64,000 nt of DNA from Micromonospora_H sonneratiae (GTDB lineage: Bacteria > Actinomycetota > Actinomycetes > Mycobacteriales > Micromonosporaceae): positions 124,001-188,000 of the forward strand of contig NZ_JBHTMP010000002.1 of NCBI RefSeq assembly GCF_042679305.1, read 5' to 3'. Numbering within the stretch: the first letter of the stretch is position 1; the number at the start of each line of letters is the position of its first letter. Below the pieces are notes generated by a model. The model worked only from the letters and a program-made list of their open reading frames with translations. It did not search any database and was not told the DNA's origin. Positions 49,510 to 57,803 of this stretch are shown here, in pieces. The position numbers were made by a program, and so were the translations under genes.

Positions 49510-50295
49510 GCTGATTCGCCGCTGCGCATGGACCGCCTCGAATTGGAGCTTGCCTTGGGCAGGGGCAGGGGCAGGGGCAGGGGCCGGGGGCGGAAGCCGA
49601 ATGGCTCGCGGTAGCTGGGTGTCTGTCACGCAGGGGTACCGGTCGGGTTTGCCGCACCCGTGTCGCGTAGTTGTCGTCGCTTTCGCCAAGACCGGCTTTG
49701 AGTACCTGAACAGCTTTGAGTACCTGAACAGGTGGTGGGTGTCCTCAGTCCGTTAGCCCGGGCACCCTGTCGAGCTGGGCGCACCAGCGGGGCAGCCGCA
49801 CTGCCATCGACGGCCACAGCCCACCGGAGCCGTCGGTAGCCGCGTCGCCCCGCCGGTAGCCGCGTCGCCCTGTTGGTAACGGCGTCGACCTGCCGGTAGC
49901 TGCGTCGACCTGCCGGTAGCTGCGTCGCCCTGTTGGTAACGGCGTCGACCTGCCGGTAGCCGCGTCGCCCTGTTGGTAACGGCGTCGACCTGCCGACAAC
50001 CGCATGACCGAGGAGATATCCGTTCGGGTCGACGCCGCGATGGGCGCACAGGCGAGGCAGCTCGACAGCCTCCGGATCAGCGTCCCTGACCATCAGGAAG
50101 GACTCGGACGCGCTCGACGACCAGCAACGCACCGGCGTGGGGCTCAAGACCGCCACCCGCCACGGCGAGAACACCACCGGCCAGATGCGCTGCGCCCCCA
50201 CCTCGCAACGATGCGGGGGCGTGACGGTGAGTGGGGTGATGCCGCGCCGGACTGTCGTGTGCGGATGTGCCACGTCGACGCGGCACATCCGACCG
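49510..50295. repeat. Gene-poor, repeat-rich interval
   Basis: No gene is convincing in these 786 bases. Contents: a GGGGCA hexamer tract (49558-49591); an exact 18-bp tandem duplication GCTTTGAGTACCTGAACA (49695-49712 and 49713-49730); a copy of the 27639 inverted-repeat motif (49767-49783); and the 20-bp minisatellite described separately. Short protein-like stretches occur on the minus strand around 50000-50120, next to the repeats, but no complete gene can be assembled; they may be decayed. Confidence 0.5.
49832..50003. repeat. 20-bp minisatellite, eight full copies and a partial one
   Basis: Eight consecutive 20-nt units (49832-49991) follow the consensus G[CT][CT]GGTA[AG]C[CTG]GCGTCG[AC]C[CT][CT], with a degenerate ninth to 50003. 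Two or three variants alternate (a GCCGGTAGC form and a GTTGGTAAC form), so unequal exchange of 40-60-bp blocks is visible. The unit is not a multiple of three, so it does not encode a stable peptide repeat. Confidence 0.85.
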
Positions 50296-50766
50296 TCAGG
50301 GACCCCCGTGCCGGGACGGGGCGCCGTGCTCGGGCAGGACCCGGCACAGCACCGCCGCGACCGCTCCGGTCAGGATGCCGACGATGATGCCGGTGGCGAG
50401 GCTAGACAGCACCGCCACGGCTCGCAGCACCACCTCCTGCACGGTCGGGTCCACATCGGCGAGGTTGCCGCCCAGGGCCGGGCCGTTCCCGTCGTATGCG
50501 CCCGTCCACAGCAGTTGGTGGCCGGCGGCCAGGAACAACCCGTAGATCGCGCCGATGACCACCATGGTCAGGAACGGGCGCGGTGGCCGTCGCCAGAGCA
50601 CCACGGCGAGCCAGCAGATCGGCGGCCCGAACACGAGCAGGGCGTTGACGGGCGAGCCCTCCTGCACGAGGTCGAGGTCGTGCAGGACGACCCGTGGCGC
50701 GGCCAGCGCGGCGAGCCCGACCAGCACCGGCCACGAGAACCCGAGCGGGCGCGACCCTCCGGTCAT
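50296..50766 (-). CDS. Hypothetical membrane protein
   Basis: 156 residues from the ATG at 50766, overlapping the preceding stop by 4 nt (ATGA). Four hydrophobic helices (about 10-28, 38-56, 66-86, 114-138). Between helices 3 and 4 lies an extracytoplasmic loop with Asp/Gly residues (GAYDGNGPALGGNLADVDPT). Family unknown. It is probably co-expressed with the upstream DUF1772-like gene, and the pair is divergent from a two-component system that may control it. Confidence 0.6.
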   Translation of the reverse strand: MTGGSRPLGFSWPVLVGLAALAAPRVVLHDLDLVQEGSPVNALLVFGPPICWLAVVLWRRPPRPFLTMVVIGAIYGLFLAAGHQLLWTGAYDGNGPALGGNLADVDPTVQEVVLRAVAVLSSLATGIIVGILTGAVAAVLCRVLPEHGAPSRHGGP

Positions 50767-51383
50767 CGGGCACCCCCCGTCCGGGCGGAGGCGGGCGTGA
50801 CCATGACGGTGGGGGCGGTCGTACCGGTGGGCGTGGTCGTACCGGTGGGCGTGGTCGTACCGGTGGGGGCGGTCGTACGGGCCCAGCGGATCAGTGCGGT
50901 GAAGGCGAGCACGGCGGTCACCGCCCCACCCGCGAGGCGTACCCAGTGGCCGGTGACGAACTCGTCGGCCACTTGGCGCAGGTATTCGGCACTGTGGGTG
51001 CCGACCGGGTCGACGAACATGATCTCGTTGCGGGGCCAGAAGAACACCGCCGAGAACAGGAACTCGCACAGGAAGAACGTCGCCGTGGCCGCCGCGATCC
51101 ACCAGCGCAGCCGTGGGTTGCGCCAGGTCAGCAGCAGCGTCGCGATGCTGCTGACGACCACGCTCGCGCCGAGCGGCGGGAAGTAGTCGCTGGGGCCGCC
51201 CGCGACGACGAACTCGCGTGCACGTTCCAGCGACGCGGGCGGGTCGACGAAGATGTTGGGGTACAGCATCACCGTCTCGGCGGCGACGCCGCCGAACGAC
51301 AGCATCGACGTCCAGACCAGGGCAGTCAGCGCAACCCAGGTCAGCCTCTTCGGCAAAATCCGGGTCAGCCTCTTCGGCAGCAT
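50763..51383 (-). CDS. Membrane protein, DUF1772/anthrone-oxygenase-like
   Basis: 206 residues from the ATG at 51383, chosen because GGAAGGAA lies 5 nt upstream; ATGs at 51404 and 51422 are possible. Four helices (about 15-33, 67-84, 94-112, 146-164) with an FFWPRNEIMF motif after helix 3, as in DUF1772-type four-helix proteins. The C-terminal tail is a Thr/Pro/Gly repeat (TTAPTGTT units) encoded by an 18-bp tandem repeat. Likely a small membrane enzyme or accessory protein; the assignment is tentative. Confidence 0.55.
   Translation of the reverse strand: MLPKRLTRILPKRLTWVALTALVWTSMLSFGGVAAETVMLYPNIFVDPPASLERAREFVVAGGPSDYFPPLGASVVVSSIATLLLTWRNPRLRWWIAAATATFFLCEFLFSAVFFWPRNEIMFVDPVGTHSAEYLRQVADEFVTGHWVRLAGGAVTAVLAFTALIRWARTTAPTGTTTPTGTTTPTGTTAPTVMVTPASARTGGAR
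50809..50880 (-). repeat. 18-bp tandem repeat, four copies, in a membrane-protein tail
   Basis: Four 18-nt units (starting 50809, 50827, 50845 and 50863) of GTGGG[GC]G[CT]GGTCGTAC[CG]G encode the six-residue Thr/Pro/Gly repeat at the C-terminus of the 50763-51383 protein. The frame is preserved on expansion. Confidence 0.85.
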
Positions 51384-51562
51384 GCGGGTTCCTTCCGGGG
51401 TCATCGCGCCGGGCCGGCGCATCGGTCGACGTCGCCGCCGACGCTAGGCCGTACGACATGCCTGGTCTGCCGTCTGCAAGCGCGATCCCGGATCGCTTCC
51501 GGACGTACGCCGAGACACGAAGGTGTCGCCTCGCGACGACAGCGCGCCCGTCCACGGCGCTC

Positions 51563-51568
51563 TAGGCT
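51563..51568 (+). promoter_or_regulatory. Probable -10 element of a leaderless two-component operon
   Basis: TAGGCT at 51563-51568 lies 7 nt before the GTG start of the kinase. Transcription would start at or next to the start codon, giving a leaderless mRNA, which is common in actinobacteria and explains the lack of a ribosome-binding site. No clear -35 is seen. Confidence 0.45.
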
Positions 51569-51575
51569 CGGAAAC

Positions 51576-52727
51576 GTGCCAGGCCACCGACCCACCCGTA
51601 TCGACACACTGCTGGCCGTCGGCACGTTCACCCTGGTAGCGGCGGCCGTCGCCACCCACGGCGGAACACCCGTGCAACTCGTCGCGGGCTACTGCTACGC
51701 GGCCGGGTTCGGTGCGCTGCCGCTGCTGGCCCGCAACCGGCCGGTCCCCGTGCTGCTGGCCACAGTGGCCGGGGTCGTCACCTACTACATGCTGGATTTC
51801 GCCCCGGTCGGGCTGGCCACGCACACGGCAGCGGTGTTGTACGTCGCCGCCGACCAGGGCCGGATCCGCGTCGCCACGCTGTTGGCCGGTGCCCTGCTGG
51901 CATCATCGGTGGTCGCCCGGCTGGGCGAGGGCGACGACCCCTCGATCGTCCTCGGCGTCGACCTCGGGACACAGGCGGCGCTGATGGTGGCCGTCATCGC
52001 CCTCGGTGACGCCGTACGCAGCAGACGGGCGCTACGCGCCGAGCTGGCCCGCCAGGCAGCGGTGGCCGCCGACGAGCGCCGCGCCGAGACCGCCCGCCAG
52101 GTGGAGGCGGAACGGCTGCGCATCGCCCGCGAGCTGCACGACACCCTCGGCCACGCCGTCTCCGTCGTGACGCTCCAGTCGGCCGTGGCGCAGGAGGCCC
52201 TGGCCGACGGCGCGAAGGACGACGCGCAGGTGGCCCTGGCCGCGATCCGGGCCGCAGGCGGCAGCGCCATGTCCGAGCTGCGCGCCACCCTGCGTACCCT
52301 GCGCCGGGACACCGGCCACCGGCACCCCGACCCGGGCATCGGTGACCTGCCCGCCCTGGTCGACGGTGTCCGCCGGGGTGGCCTTCCGGTGGACCTGCAG
52401 GTCGAAGGGGACCCCCGTACGCTGCCCGCCGTCGTCGGCACGACCGCCTACCGGGTCGTGCAGGAGGCACTGACCAACGTGCTACGCCATGCGCGGGCCA
52501 CCCGTGCCCAGGTGACCGTCACCGCCACCGGCAACCTGCTGTCGCTGGACGTCGTCGACGACGGCCACGGCCCCGACCCGCACACCCGCCACGACGAGCA
52601 CGGCTACGGTCTGCGCGGCATGTCCGAACGGGTCGACCTGCTCGGCGGCACCGTCGACATCGGCCAGGCCCGCACCGGCGGCTTCCGCGTACACGCCGAA
52701 CTGCCCCTGCCGGGAGGCCCGCCGTGA
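51576..52727 (+). CDS. NarL-type sensor histidine kinase
   Basis: 383 residues from the GTG at 51576. Four or five membrane helices without a large outer domain (about 12-135), a coiled segment, then HisKA_3 with the phospho-His in RIARELHDTLGHAVSVV (about residue 188), and HATPase_c with N-box VVQEALTNVLRHA, DDGHGPDP and GYGLRGMSERV. The intramembrane sensor layout suits detection of envelope or membrane stress. The start of the response regulator overlaps this stop by 4 nt. It is divergent from two membrane-protein genes, likely targets. Confidence 0.9.
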   Translation: MPGHRPTRIDTLLAVGTFTLVAAAVATHGGTPVQLVAGYCYAAGFGALPLLARNRPVPVLLATVAGVVTYYMLDFAPVGLATHTAAVLYVAADQGRIRVATLLAGALLASSVVARLGEGDDPSIVLGVDLGTQAALMVAVIALGDAVRSRRALRAELARQAAVAADERRAETARQVEAERLRIARELHDTLGHAVSVVTLQSAVAQEALADGAKDDAQVALAAIRAAGGSAMSELRATLRTLRRDTGHRHPDPGIGDLPALVDGVRRGGLPVDLQVEGDPRTLPAVVGTTAYRVVQEALTNVLRHARATRAQVTVTATGNLLSLDVVDDGHGPDPHTRHDEHGYGLRGMSERVDLLGGTVDIGQARTGGFRVHAELPLPGGPP

Positions 52728-53386
52728 CCCCGCTGCGCGTCGTCCTCGTCGACGACCAGCACCTCATCCGTACCGGGCTGCGGGCCGTGCTGGAACGCGC
52801 CCCCGACATCACCGTCGTCGGCGAGGCCGGCGACGGCGCCGCCGGCCTGGAGGTGGTACGAACGCAGCGACCCGACGTCGTGCTCATGGACGTACGCATG
52901 CCCGGCGTCGACGGGATCGGGGCAACCCGCCGCATCCTGGCCGACCCGCACCTGTCCCGGGTCCAGGTCGTCATGCTGACCACGTTCGACGACGACGAGT
53001 ACCTCTTCGAGGCGATCCGTGCGGGTGCGGCCGGGTTCCTGCTCAAGGACACCACCCCCGATGCCCTGCGCGAGGCCGTACGTACCGTCGCCGGTGGGGA
53101 CGCGCTGCTCTCGCCCGCCGTCACCCGTCGCGTTCTGGCTGCTGCGGCCCGCTCCCCGGTCCAGGACACGGCACGCCTTGCCGGGCTCACCGAACGCGAA
53201 CGCGACGTGCTTGCGCAGGTCGGCACCGGCCGTACCAACGCCGAGATCGGTGCGGTGCTGCACCTGAGCCCCGACACCGCCCGTACCTACGTCAGCCGCC
53301 TGCTCACCAAGCTGGACGCACGCGACCGCGCCCAGCTCGTCGTCATCGCCTACGAGAGCGGGCTGGTCCGCCCCGGCGAACGCTGA
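52724..53386 (+). CDS. LuxR/NarL-family response regulator
   Basis: 220 residues, GTG start. REC domain (1-120) with acidic VLVDDQ, phospho-acceptor Asp in VVLMDVRMPG (about 54), Thr in MLTTFDDDEY and Lys in FLLKDTTP. C-terminal LuxR-type HTH (about 152-215): LTERERDVLAQVGTGRTNAE then HLSPDTARTYVSRLLTKLDA. It is the cognate partner of the adjacent kinase. Targets likely include the divergent membrane-protein pair. Confidence 0.95.
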   Translation: MTPLRVVLVDDQHLIRTGLRAVLERAPDITVVGEAGDGAAGLEVVRTQRPDVVLMDVRMPGVDGIGATRRILADPHLSRVQVVMLTTFDDDEYLFEAIRAGAAGFLLKDTTPDALREAVRTVAGGDALLSPAVTRRVLAAAARSPVQDTARLAGLTERERDVLAQVGTGRTNAEIGAVLHLSPDTARTYVSRLLTKLDARDRAQLVVIAYESGLVRPGER

Positions 53387-53439
53387 GCGCTGCGCACGGC
53401 CAGCGACGCTACGCCGTCCGATGCTGGTAGAAATGCCGG

Positions 53440-55584
53440 ATGGGTGACGATCGGGTGGCGGTACGGGAGCAGGCCGAGGCGGTGCTGCGCCGGTTGGCCG
53501 GAGAGTCGGCCCGGCTGCGTGAGGACCAGTGGCGGGCCATCGAGGCGCTCGTGGTCGACAAGCGGCGGGTGCTTTGCGTGCAACGTACCGGTTGGGGAAA
53601 GTCGGCGGTCTACTTCGTGGCCACCGCACTACTGCGATCCGGAAACGGCAGCGGCCAGAGCGGGACGCCAGTCGGCCCGACGGTCATCGTCTCCCCACTG
53701 CTGGCGCTGATGCGCAACCAGGTGGAGTCGGCGGCCCGGGCCGGGATTCGGGCCCGCACCATCAACTCGGCCAACCTGGACGAGTGGGACGAGATCGCCG
53801 GGGAGATCCACGCCGGCACGGTCGACGTACTGCTGATCAGCCCCGAGCGGCTCAACAATCCGGACTTCCGCGACAGCGTCCTGCCCCGGTTGGCGGCCAC
53901 CACCGGGCTGCTCGTGGTCGACGAGGCGCACTGCGTATCCGACTGGGGGCACGACTTCCGGCCGGACTACCGCCGACTGCGGACATTCCTGGCCAATCTT
54001 CCCGCCGGTACGCCGGTGCTGGCCACCACCGCCACCGCCAACAGCCGGGTCACGGCGGACGTCGCCGAGCAACTCGGGGACGCCCTGGTGCTGCGCGGCC
54101 CGCTCGACCGGGAGTCGCTGCGGCTGGCCGTACTCGATCTGCCCAGCCCGGCCCACCGACTCGGCTGGCTGGCCGACCACCTCGACCAACTGCCCGGCTC
54201 GGGCATCATCTACACCCTGACCGTCGCGGCGGCCGGGGAGACGGCCGAATTCCTGCGGTCCCGGGGATACACCGTGGCTTCCTACACCGGCCAGGTCGAG
54301 GATGCCGACCGGCGGGCCGCCGAGCAGGACCTGCTCGACAACAAGATCAAGGCGTTGGTCGCCACGTCCGCGCTCGGCATGGGTTTCGACAAGCCGGACC
54401 TCGGCTTCGTCGTCCATCTCGGGGCACCGCCCTCGCCGATCGCCTACTACCAGCAGGTCGGCCGGGCCGGTCGGGCGGTCGAGCACGCCGAGGTGCTGCT
54501 CCTGCCCGGTGTCGAGGACCAGGCCATCTGGCGCTACTTCGCATCCCTGGCGTTTCCACCGGAGAACCAGGTTCGGGCGGTACTCGCGGCACTGCCCGAG
54601 GACCGTCCACTGTCGACGCAGGCGCTTGAGCCGATCGTCGACCTGCGGCGTACCCGGCTCGAACTGATGCTCAAGGTGCTCGACGTCGACGGTGCGGTCC
54701 GCCGGGTGCGCGGCGGCTGGCTGGCCACCGGGCAGCCCTGGCACTACGACGCCGAGCGGCTGCGGCGCGTCGCCCAGGCCCGCACCGCCGAACAGCAGAC
54801 CATGCGGGAGTACGCGGACACGACCGCCTGCCGGATGGAGTTCCTGCGCCGCTGCCTCGACGACGACGGGGCGACCGCCTGCGGCCGGTGCGACCGGTGC
54901 GCCGGCCCGCAGTACGACGCCGACGTCTCCACCGCCGCTCTCGCCGCCGCGCAGACGTTCCTCGGTCGGCCGGGCATCGAGATCATGCCGAAGAAGCTCT
55001 GGCCGACCGGGCTGGCCGCGGTCGGGGTGCCGTTGCGCGGGAAGATCGGCCCGGACGAGCAGGCGCTCCCCGGCCGGGCCGTCGGGCGGCTCTCCGACCT
55101 CGGCTGGGGCGGGCGGCTGCGTACCCTGGTCGGCCCGGACGCGGCCGACTCGACTGCCCCGGACGACGTACTGAACGCCGTCGTCGAGGTGCTCAAGGCC
55201 TGGGCACACGGTGCCGATCCGTGGCCGGCGCGCCCGGTCGGCGTGGTCGCCATCGGCTCGGCCGGTCGCCCCCGGCTGGTACGCAGCGTGGCCGAACGGA
55301 TCGCCAGCGTCGGCCGGCTACCGCTGCTCGGCGAGGTTCCGGCCCGGGAGACGCCCGAGGGGTACGGCGGATCGCGGGGCAACAGTGCCCAGCGGGTACG
55401 CGCACTGCACGACGCGTTCACCATCCCCGACGCATTGGCGGCCTCGGTCGCCCGGGCGACCGGTCCGGTGCTGCTCGTCGACGATCTCGTCGATTCGGGG
55501 TGGACCATGACCATGGTGTCCCGGCTGCTGCGTCAGGCCGGCGCGCCCGGCGTACTGCCGCTGGCACTCGCCGTGGCCGGCTGA
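53440..55584 (+). CDS. RecQ-family DNA helicase fused to a phosphoribosyltransferase-like domain
   Basis: 714 residues. The helicase core has Walker A QRTGWGKSAVYF (TGWGKS, about 50-55), DEAH-type motif II VVDEAHCVSDWGHDFRPDYR, motif III TTATAN, and motif VI QQVGRAGRA, typical of RecQ. A Cys cluster follows (CRMEFLRRC, CGRCDRC), the RecQ zinc site. The last part (about 590-714) is different: it ends with GPVLLVDDLVDSGWTMTMVS, the PRPP-loop of type I phosphoribosyltransferases. Helicases of this form occur in actinobacteria, but the role of the PRT module is unknown. The gene is monocistronic. Confidence 0.9.
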   Translation: MGDDRVAVREQAEAVLRRLAGESARLREDQWRAIEALVVDKRRVLCVQRTGWGKSAVYFVATALLRSGNGSGQSGTPVGPTVIVSPLLALMRNQVESAARAGIRARTINSANLDEWDEIAGEIHAGTVDVLLISPERLNNPDFRDSVLPRLAATTGLLVVDEAHCVSDWGHDFRPDYRRLRTFLANLPAGTPVLATTATANSRVTADVAEQLGDALVLRGPLDRESLRLAVLDLPSPAHRLGWLADHLDQLPGSGIIYTLTVAAAGETAEFLRSRGYTVASYTGQVEDADRRAAEQDLLDNKIKALVATSALGMGFDKPDLGFVVHLGAPPSPIAYYQQVGRAGRAVEHAEVLLLPGVEDQAIWRYFASLAFPPENQVRAVLAALPEDRPLSTQALEPIVDLRRTRLELMLKVLDVDGAVRRVRGGWLATGQPWHYDAERLRRVAQARTAEQQTMREYADTTACRMEFLRRCLDDDGATACGRCDRCAGPQYDADVSTAALAAAQTFLGRPGIEIMPKKLWPTGLAAVGVPLRGKIGPDEQALPGRAVGRLSDLGWGGRLRTLVGPDAADSTAPDDVLNAVVEVLKAWAHGADPWPARPVGVVAIGSAGRPRLVRSVAERIASVGRLPLLGEVPARETPEGYGGSRGNSAQRVRALHDAFTIPDALAASVARATGPVLLVDDLVDSGWTMTMVSRLLRQAGAPGVLPLALAVAG

Positions 55585-55603
55585 GCAGGCTCGACTCCGA
55601 CGG

Positions 55604-56647
55604 TCAGCCGCGTGTGTCGACCGGGACGTGCAGGGACAGGTGCGAGGACAGGGCGCGGAGGAAGTCCGGGGCGTCGAAGACCGCGCCTGCGGAGGCGACG
55701 CCGGTGGTCCTGGTCCGGCCGGTGAGGATGCGGTCGACGGCCTCCACCGCAAGCGGCGCGCTGATGGCGTAGATGTCCTGACCGGTGGCGACCACGCGGC
55801 GTTCCGTACCGCCGGAGCGGACGAGGACGTCGACGACGAAGGTCTGCGCCGAGCGGCCGTGCTCGTCGACGGCGGTCGGTGCCTGGGCATCAGGGGCGGA
55901 CAGGTCCGCAGCCGCCTTGGCGGTCATGTAGGTACGCACCTCCGGGACGGCCAGGTGGCTGGGAACGGTGACGACGTCGGCCATGGTGAACTCGCCGATG
56001 ACGTCCTGGGGGCCGAGCGGAGCCGGGAAGGGCCACTCCAGGGTCGGCAGAGCGTCGTCGTGGTACTCCAGCCGTCCACCCGTGTAGCGGACCCGGCGGC
56101 CACCCCGTCGCTGCCCGGAGACCGTGCCCGAAGCGATCGTTCCGGCAGTCGGGTGCCAACTGCTCAGGCCGTAGGCGATGTGCGCCTCGTCCGCCGCCGT
56201 CCAGTCGCCCATCGCGGTGGTGACCAGCAGGTCGCCGAGGCCGCCGTAGAAGGCCATCGCCGGGACGACCACGGCGCCGGCGGCGCGGGCGCGCTCCGCG
56301 AAGTGCGTGAACGTGTCGAGGTTCGCCTCGATTTCGGCCGCGACGTCGACGTACGGGATGCCGGCGCGCAGCGCCGCCTCGACCAGTGGGGCGGCGGTCG
56401 TGGCGAAGGGCCCGGCGCAGTTGATCACGGCGTCCGCGCCGGTCAGCGCGCGGTCGAGCGAGGCTGGATCGTCGACCGAAGCCTGTCGCGTCTCCAGTAC
56501 CGGTTGGGCCTGCACCAGTGCCAGCAGCTTCTCCCGGTCGCGGCCGAGGAGCAGCGGGACGTACCCGCGCTTGCGCAACTCCGCGACCACGAACTGCCCG
56601 GTGTGCCCGTACGCACCGTAAACCGCCACGTTCCGACCCGATTCCAT
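55604..56647 (-). CDS. Saccharopine-dehydrogenase-like NAD(P)-binding protein
   Basis: 347 residues from the ATG at 56647; a GTG ten codons earlier is possible. Rossmann motif VAVYGAYGHTGQFVV (about 8-22), then LLLGRDREKL and VINCAGPFAT, as in the saccharopine dehydrogenase-like / trans-acting enoyl reductase group. The C-terminal half is a mixed alpha/beta domain. Such proteins reduce polyketide or lipid precursors, but substrate here is unknown. It is divergent from the GlxA-type regulator, whose target it may be. Confidence 0.8.
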   Translation of the reverse strand: MESGRNVAVYGAYGHTGQFVVAELRKRGYVPLLLGRDREKLLALVQAQPVLETRQASVDDPASLDRALTGADAVINCAGPFATTAAPLVEAALRAGIPYVDVAAEIEANLDTFTHFAERARAAGAVVVPAMAFYGGLGDLLVTTAMGDWTAADEAHIAYGLSSWHPTAGTIASGTVSGQRRGGRRVRYTGGRLEYHDDALPTLEWPFPAPLGPQDVIGEFTMADVVTVPSHLAVPEVRTYMTAKAAADLSAPDAQAPTAVDEHGRSAQTFVVDVLVRSGGTERRVVATGQDIYAISAPLAVEAVDRILTGRTRTTGVASAGAVFDAPDFLRALSSHLSLHVPVDTRG

Positions 56648-56748
56648 GCCCGCTCCCGCGTGCTCGAAGTGATCCACTATGGAAATCCTGTCCTCATCGG
56701 CCCACCGGTACCAGTGTCCGGAACGACAAGACCCGTACAGTTTCCGAC

Positions 56749-57696
56749 ATGAGTTCTGTCCGACGCTCCGTCGCGGTCGCCGCTACCGACGGGATGCTGC
56801 ACTTCGAGTTGGCCCTGGCCTACGAGGTCTTCGGCTCCGCCCCGGCCACCGTGCCGGGCCCCTGGTACGACGTCAGGGTGTGCGGCACGCAGGCCGTCCG
56901 GGTCGGCCGGTTCCTGGTGGAGCCGGACTGCGGGCTCGACCGGCTGGCGTACGCCGACACCGTGATCGTTCCCGCCCTGGCCGACGTCGACGAGGACCCG
57001 CCGGCCGACCTGGTCGAGGCGGTACGCGCGGCCCACGAGTCGGGTGCGCGGGTGGTCTCCCTGTGTACGGGTGTCTTCGTGCTCGCCGCCGCCGGCCTGC
57101 TGGACGGGCTGAGCGCGACCACGCACTGGGCCCACACCGAGGAACTGGCCGCGCGCTATCCCCGGGTGAAGGTCGATCCGGACGTGCTCTACGTGGACAA
57201 CGGCAGTGTGCTCACCTCTGCGGGCAAGGCCGCAGCGATGGATCTGTGCCTGCATCTGGTCCGCCTCGACCACGGCTCGGCGATCGCCAACGTGGTTGCC
57301 CGCCGCCTGGTCGTGCCGCCCCACCGGGCCGGTGGCCAGGCCCAGTTCGTCACCACACCGGTGCCCGCCCAGGACAGTCATCCCCTGGCCGAACTGCTCC
57401 CGTGGGTGATGCGCCGGCTGGACCAGCCGCTCACCGTGGAGGACCTGGCCCGCCAGGCGAACCTCAGCTCGCGCCACCTGGCCCGCCACTTCCGCTCGGT
57501 GACCGGCACCACCCCGTTGCAGTGGCTGTTGACGCAGCGGATCCGCCGCGCGCAGGAGCTGCTGGAGACCACGGACGACAGCGTCGACACCATCGCCTCG
57601 GCGGCGGGCATGGGTACGGCGGCGACGCTGCGGCGCCACTTCCACCGTACGGTCGGCGTACCGCCGGACACCTACCGTCGGACGTTCCGGGCCTGA
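56749..57696 (+). CDS. GlxA-family transcriptional regulator (DJ-1/PfpI-like plus AraC HTH)
   Basis: 315 residues from the ATG at 56749. N-terminal DJ-1/PfpI-like domain (about 5-180) with the nucleophile-elbow equivalent VVSLCTGVFVLAAAG. C-terminal AraC double helix-turn-helix (about 215-315): LTVEDLARQANLSSRHLARHF and SVDTIASAAGMGTAATLRRHF. Such regulators respond to small metabolites and often control a divergent oxidoreductase gene, here the saccharopine-dehydrogenase-like one (101 nt between starts). Confidence 0.92.
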   Translation: MSSVRRSVAVAATDGMLHFELALAYEVFGSAPATVPGPWYDVRVCGTQAVRVGRFLVEPDCGLDRLAYADTVIVPALADVDEDPPADLVEAVRAAHESGARVVSLCTGVFVLAAAGLLDGLSATTHWAHTEELAARYPRVKVDPDVLYVDNGSVLTSAGKAAAMDLCLHLVRLDHGSAIANVVARRLVVPPHRAGGQAQFVTTPVPAQDSHPLAELLPWVMRRLDQPLTVEDLARQANLSSRHLARHFRSVTGTTPLQWLLTQRIRRAQELLETTDDSVDTIASAAGMGTAATLRRHFHRTVGVPPDTYRRTFRA

Positions 57697-57747
57697 GCCG
57701 CACGGTTCGGCCTCGGTGTTTCGCTGAGGCTACGGCCGGGCCGACAC

Positions 57748-57788
57748 GCAGTGAGTGGCCGTCGCGGATCGCAACAGCCACTCAGTGC
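57748..57788. terminator. Bidirectional terminator hairpin
   Basis: GCAGTGAGTGGC (57748-57759) and GCCACTCAGTGC (57777-57788) pair with one mismatch around a 17-nt loop, between the convergent GlxA-type and NlpC/P60 genes. Confidence 0.65.
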
Positions 57789-57803
57789 GTACGGGTGTGT
57801 GGT

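Noticed and set aside
49832..50003. CRISPR array
   Set aside because: Units are contiguous 20-mers without unique spacers, and no cas gene is in the window.
49626..50288. A 220-codon minus-strand gene across the minisatellite
   Set aside because: Its middle is an artefact of 20-bp repeats read in all frames. No ribosome site, and the ends do not make a domain.
50004..50387. A 127-codon plus-strand frame beginning MTEEISVRVDAAMG
   Set aside because: The first 40 residues look protein-like, but there is no ribosome site and the rest is Arg/Pro/Gly-rich shadow overlapping the next minus-strand gene.
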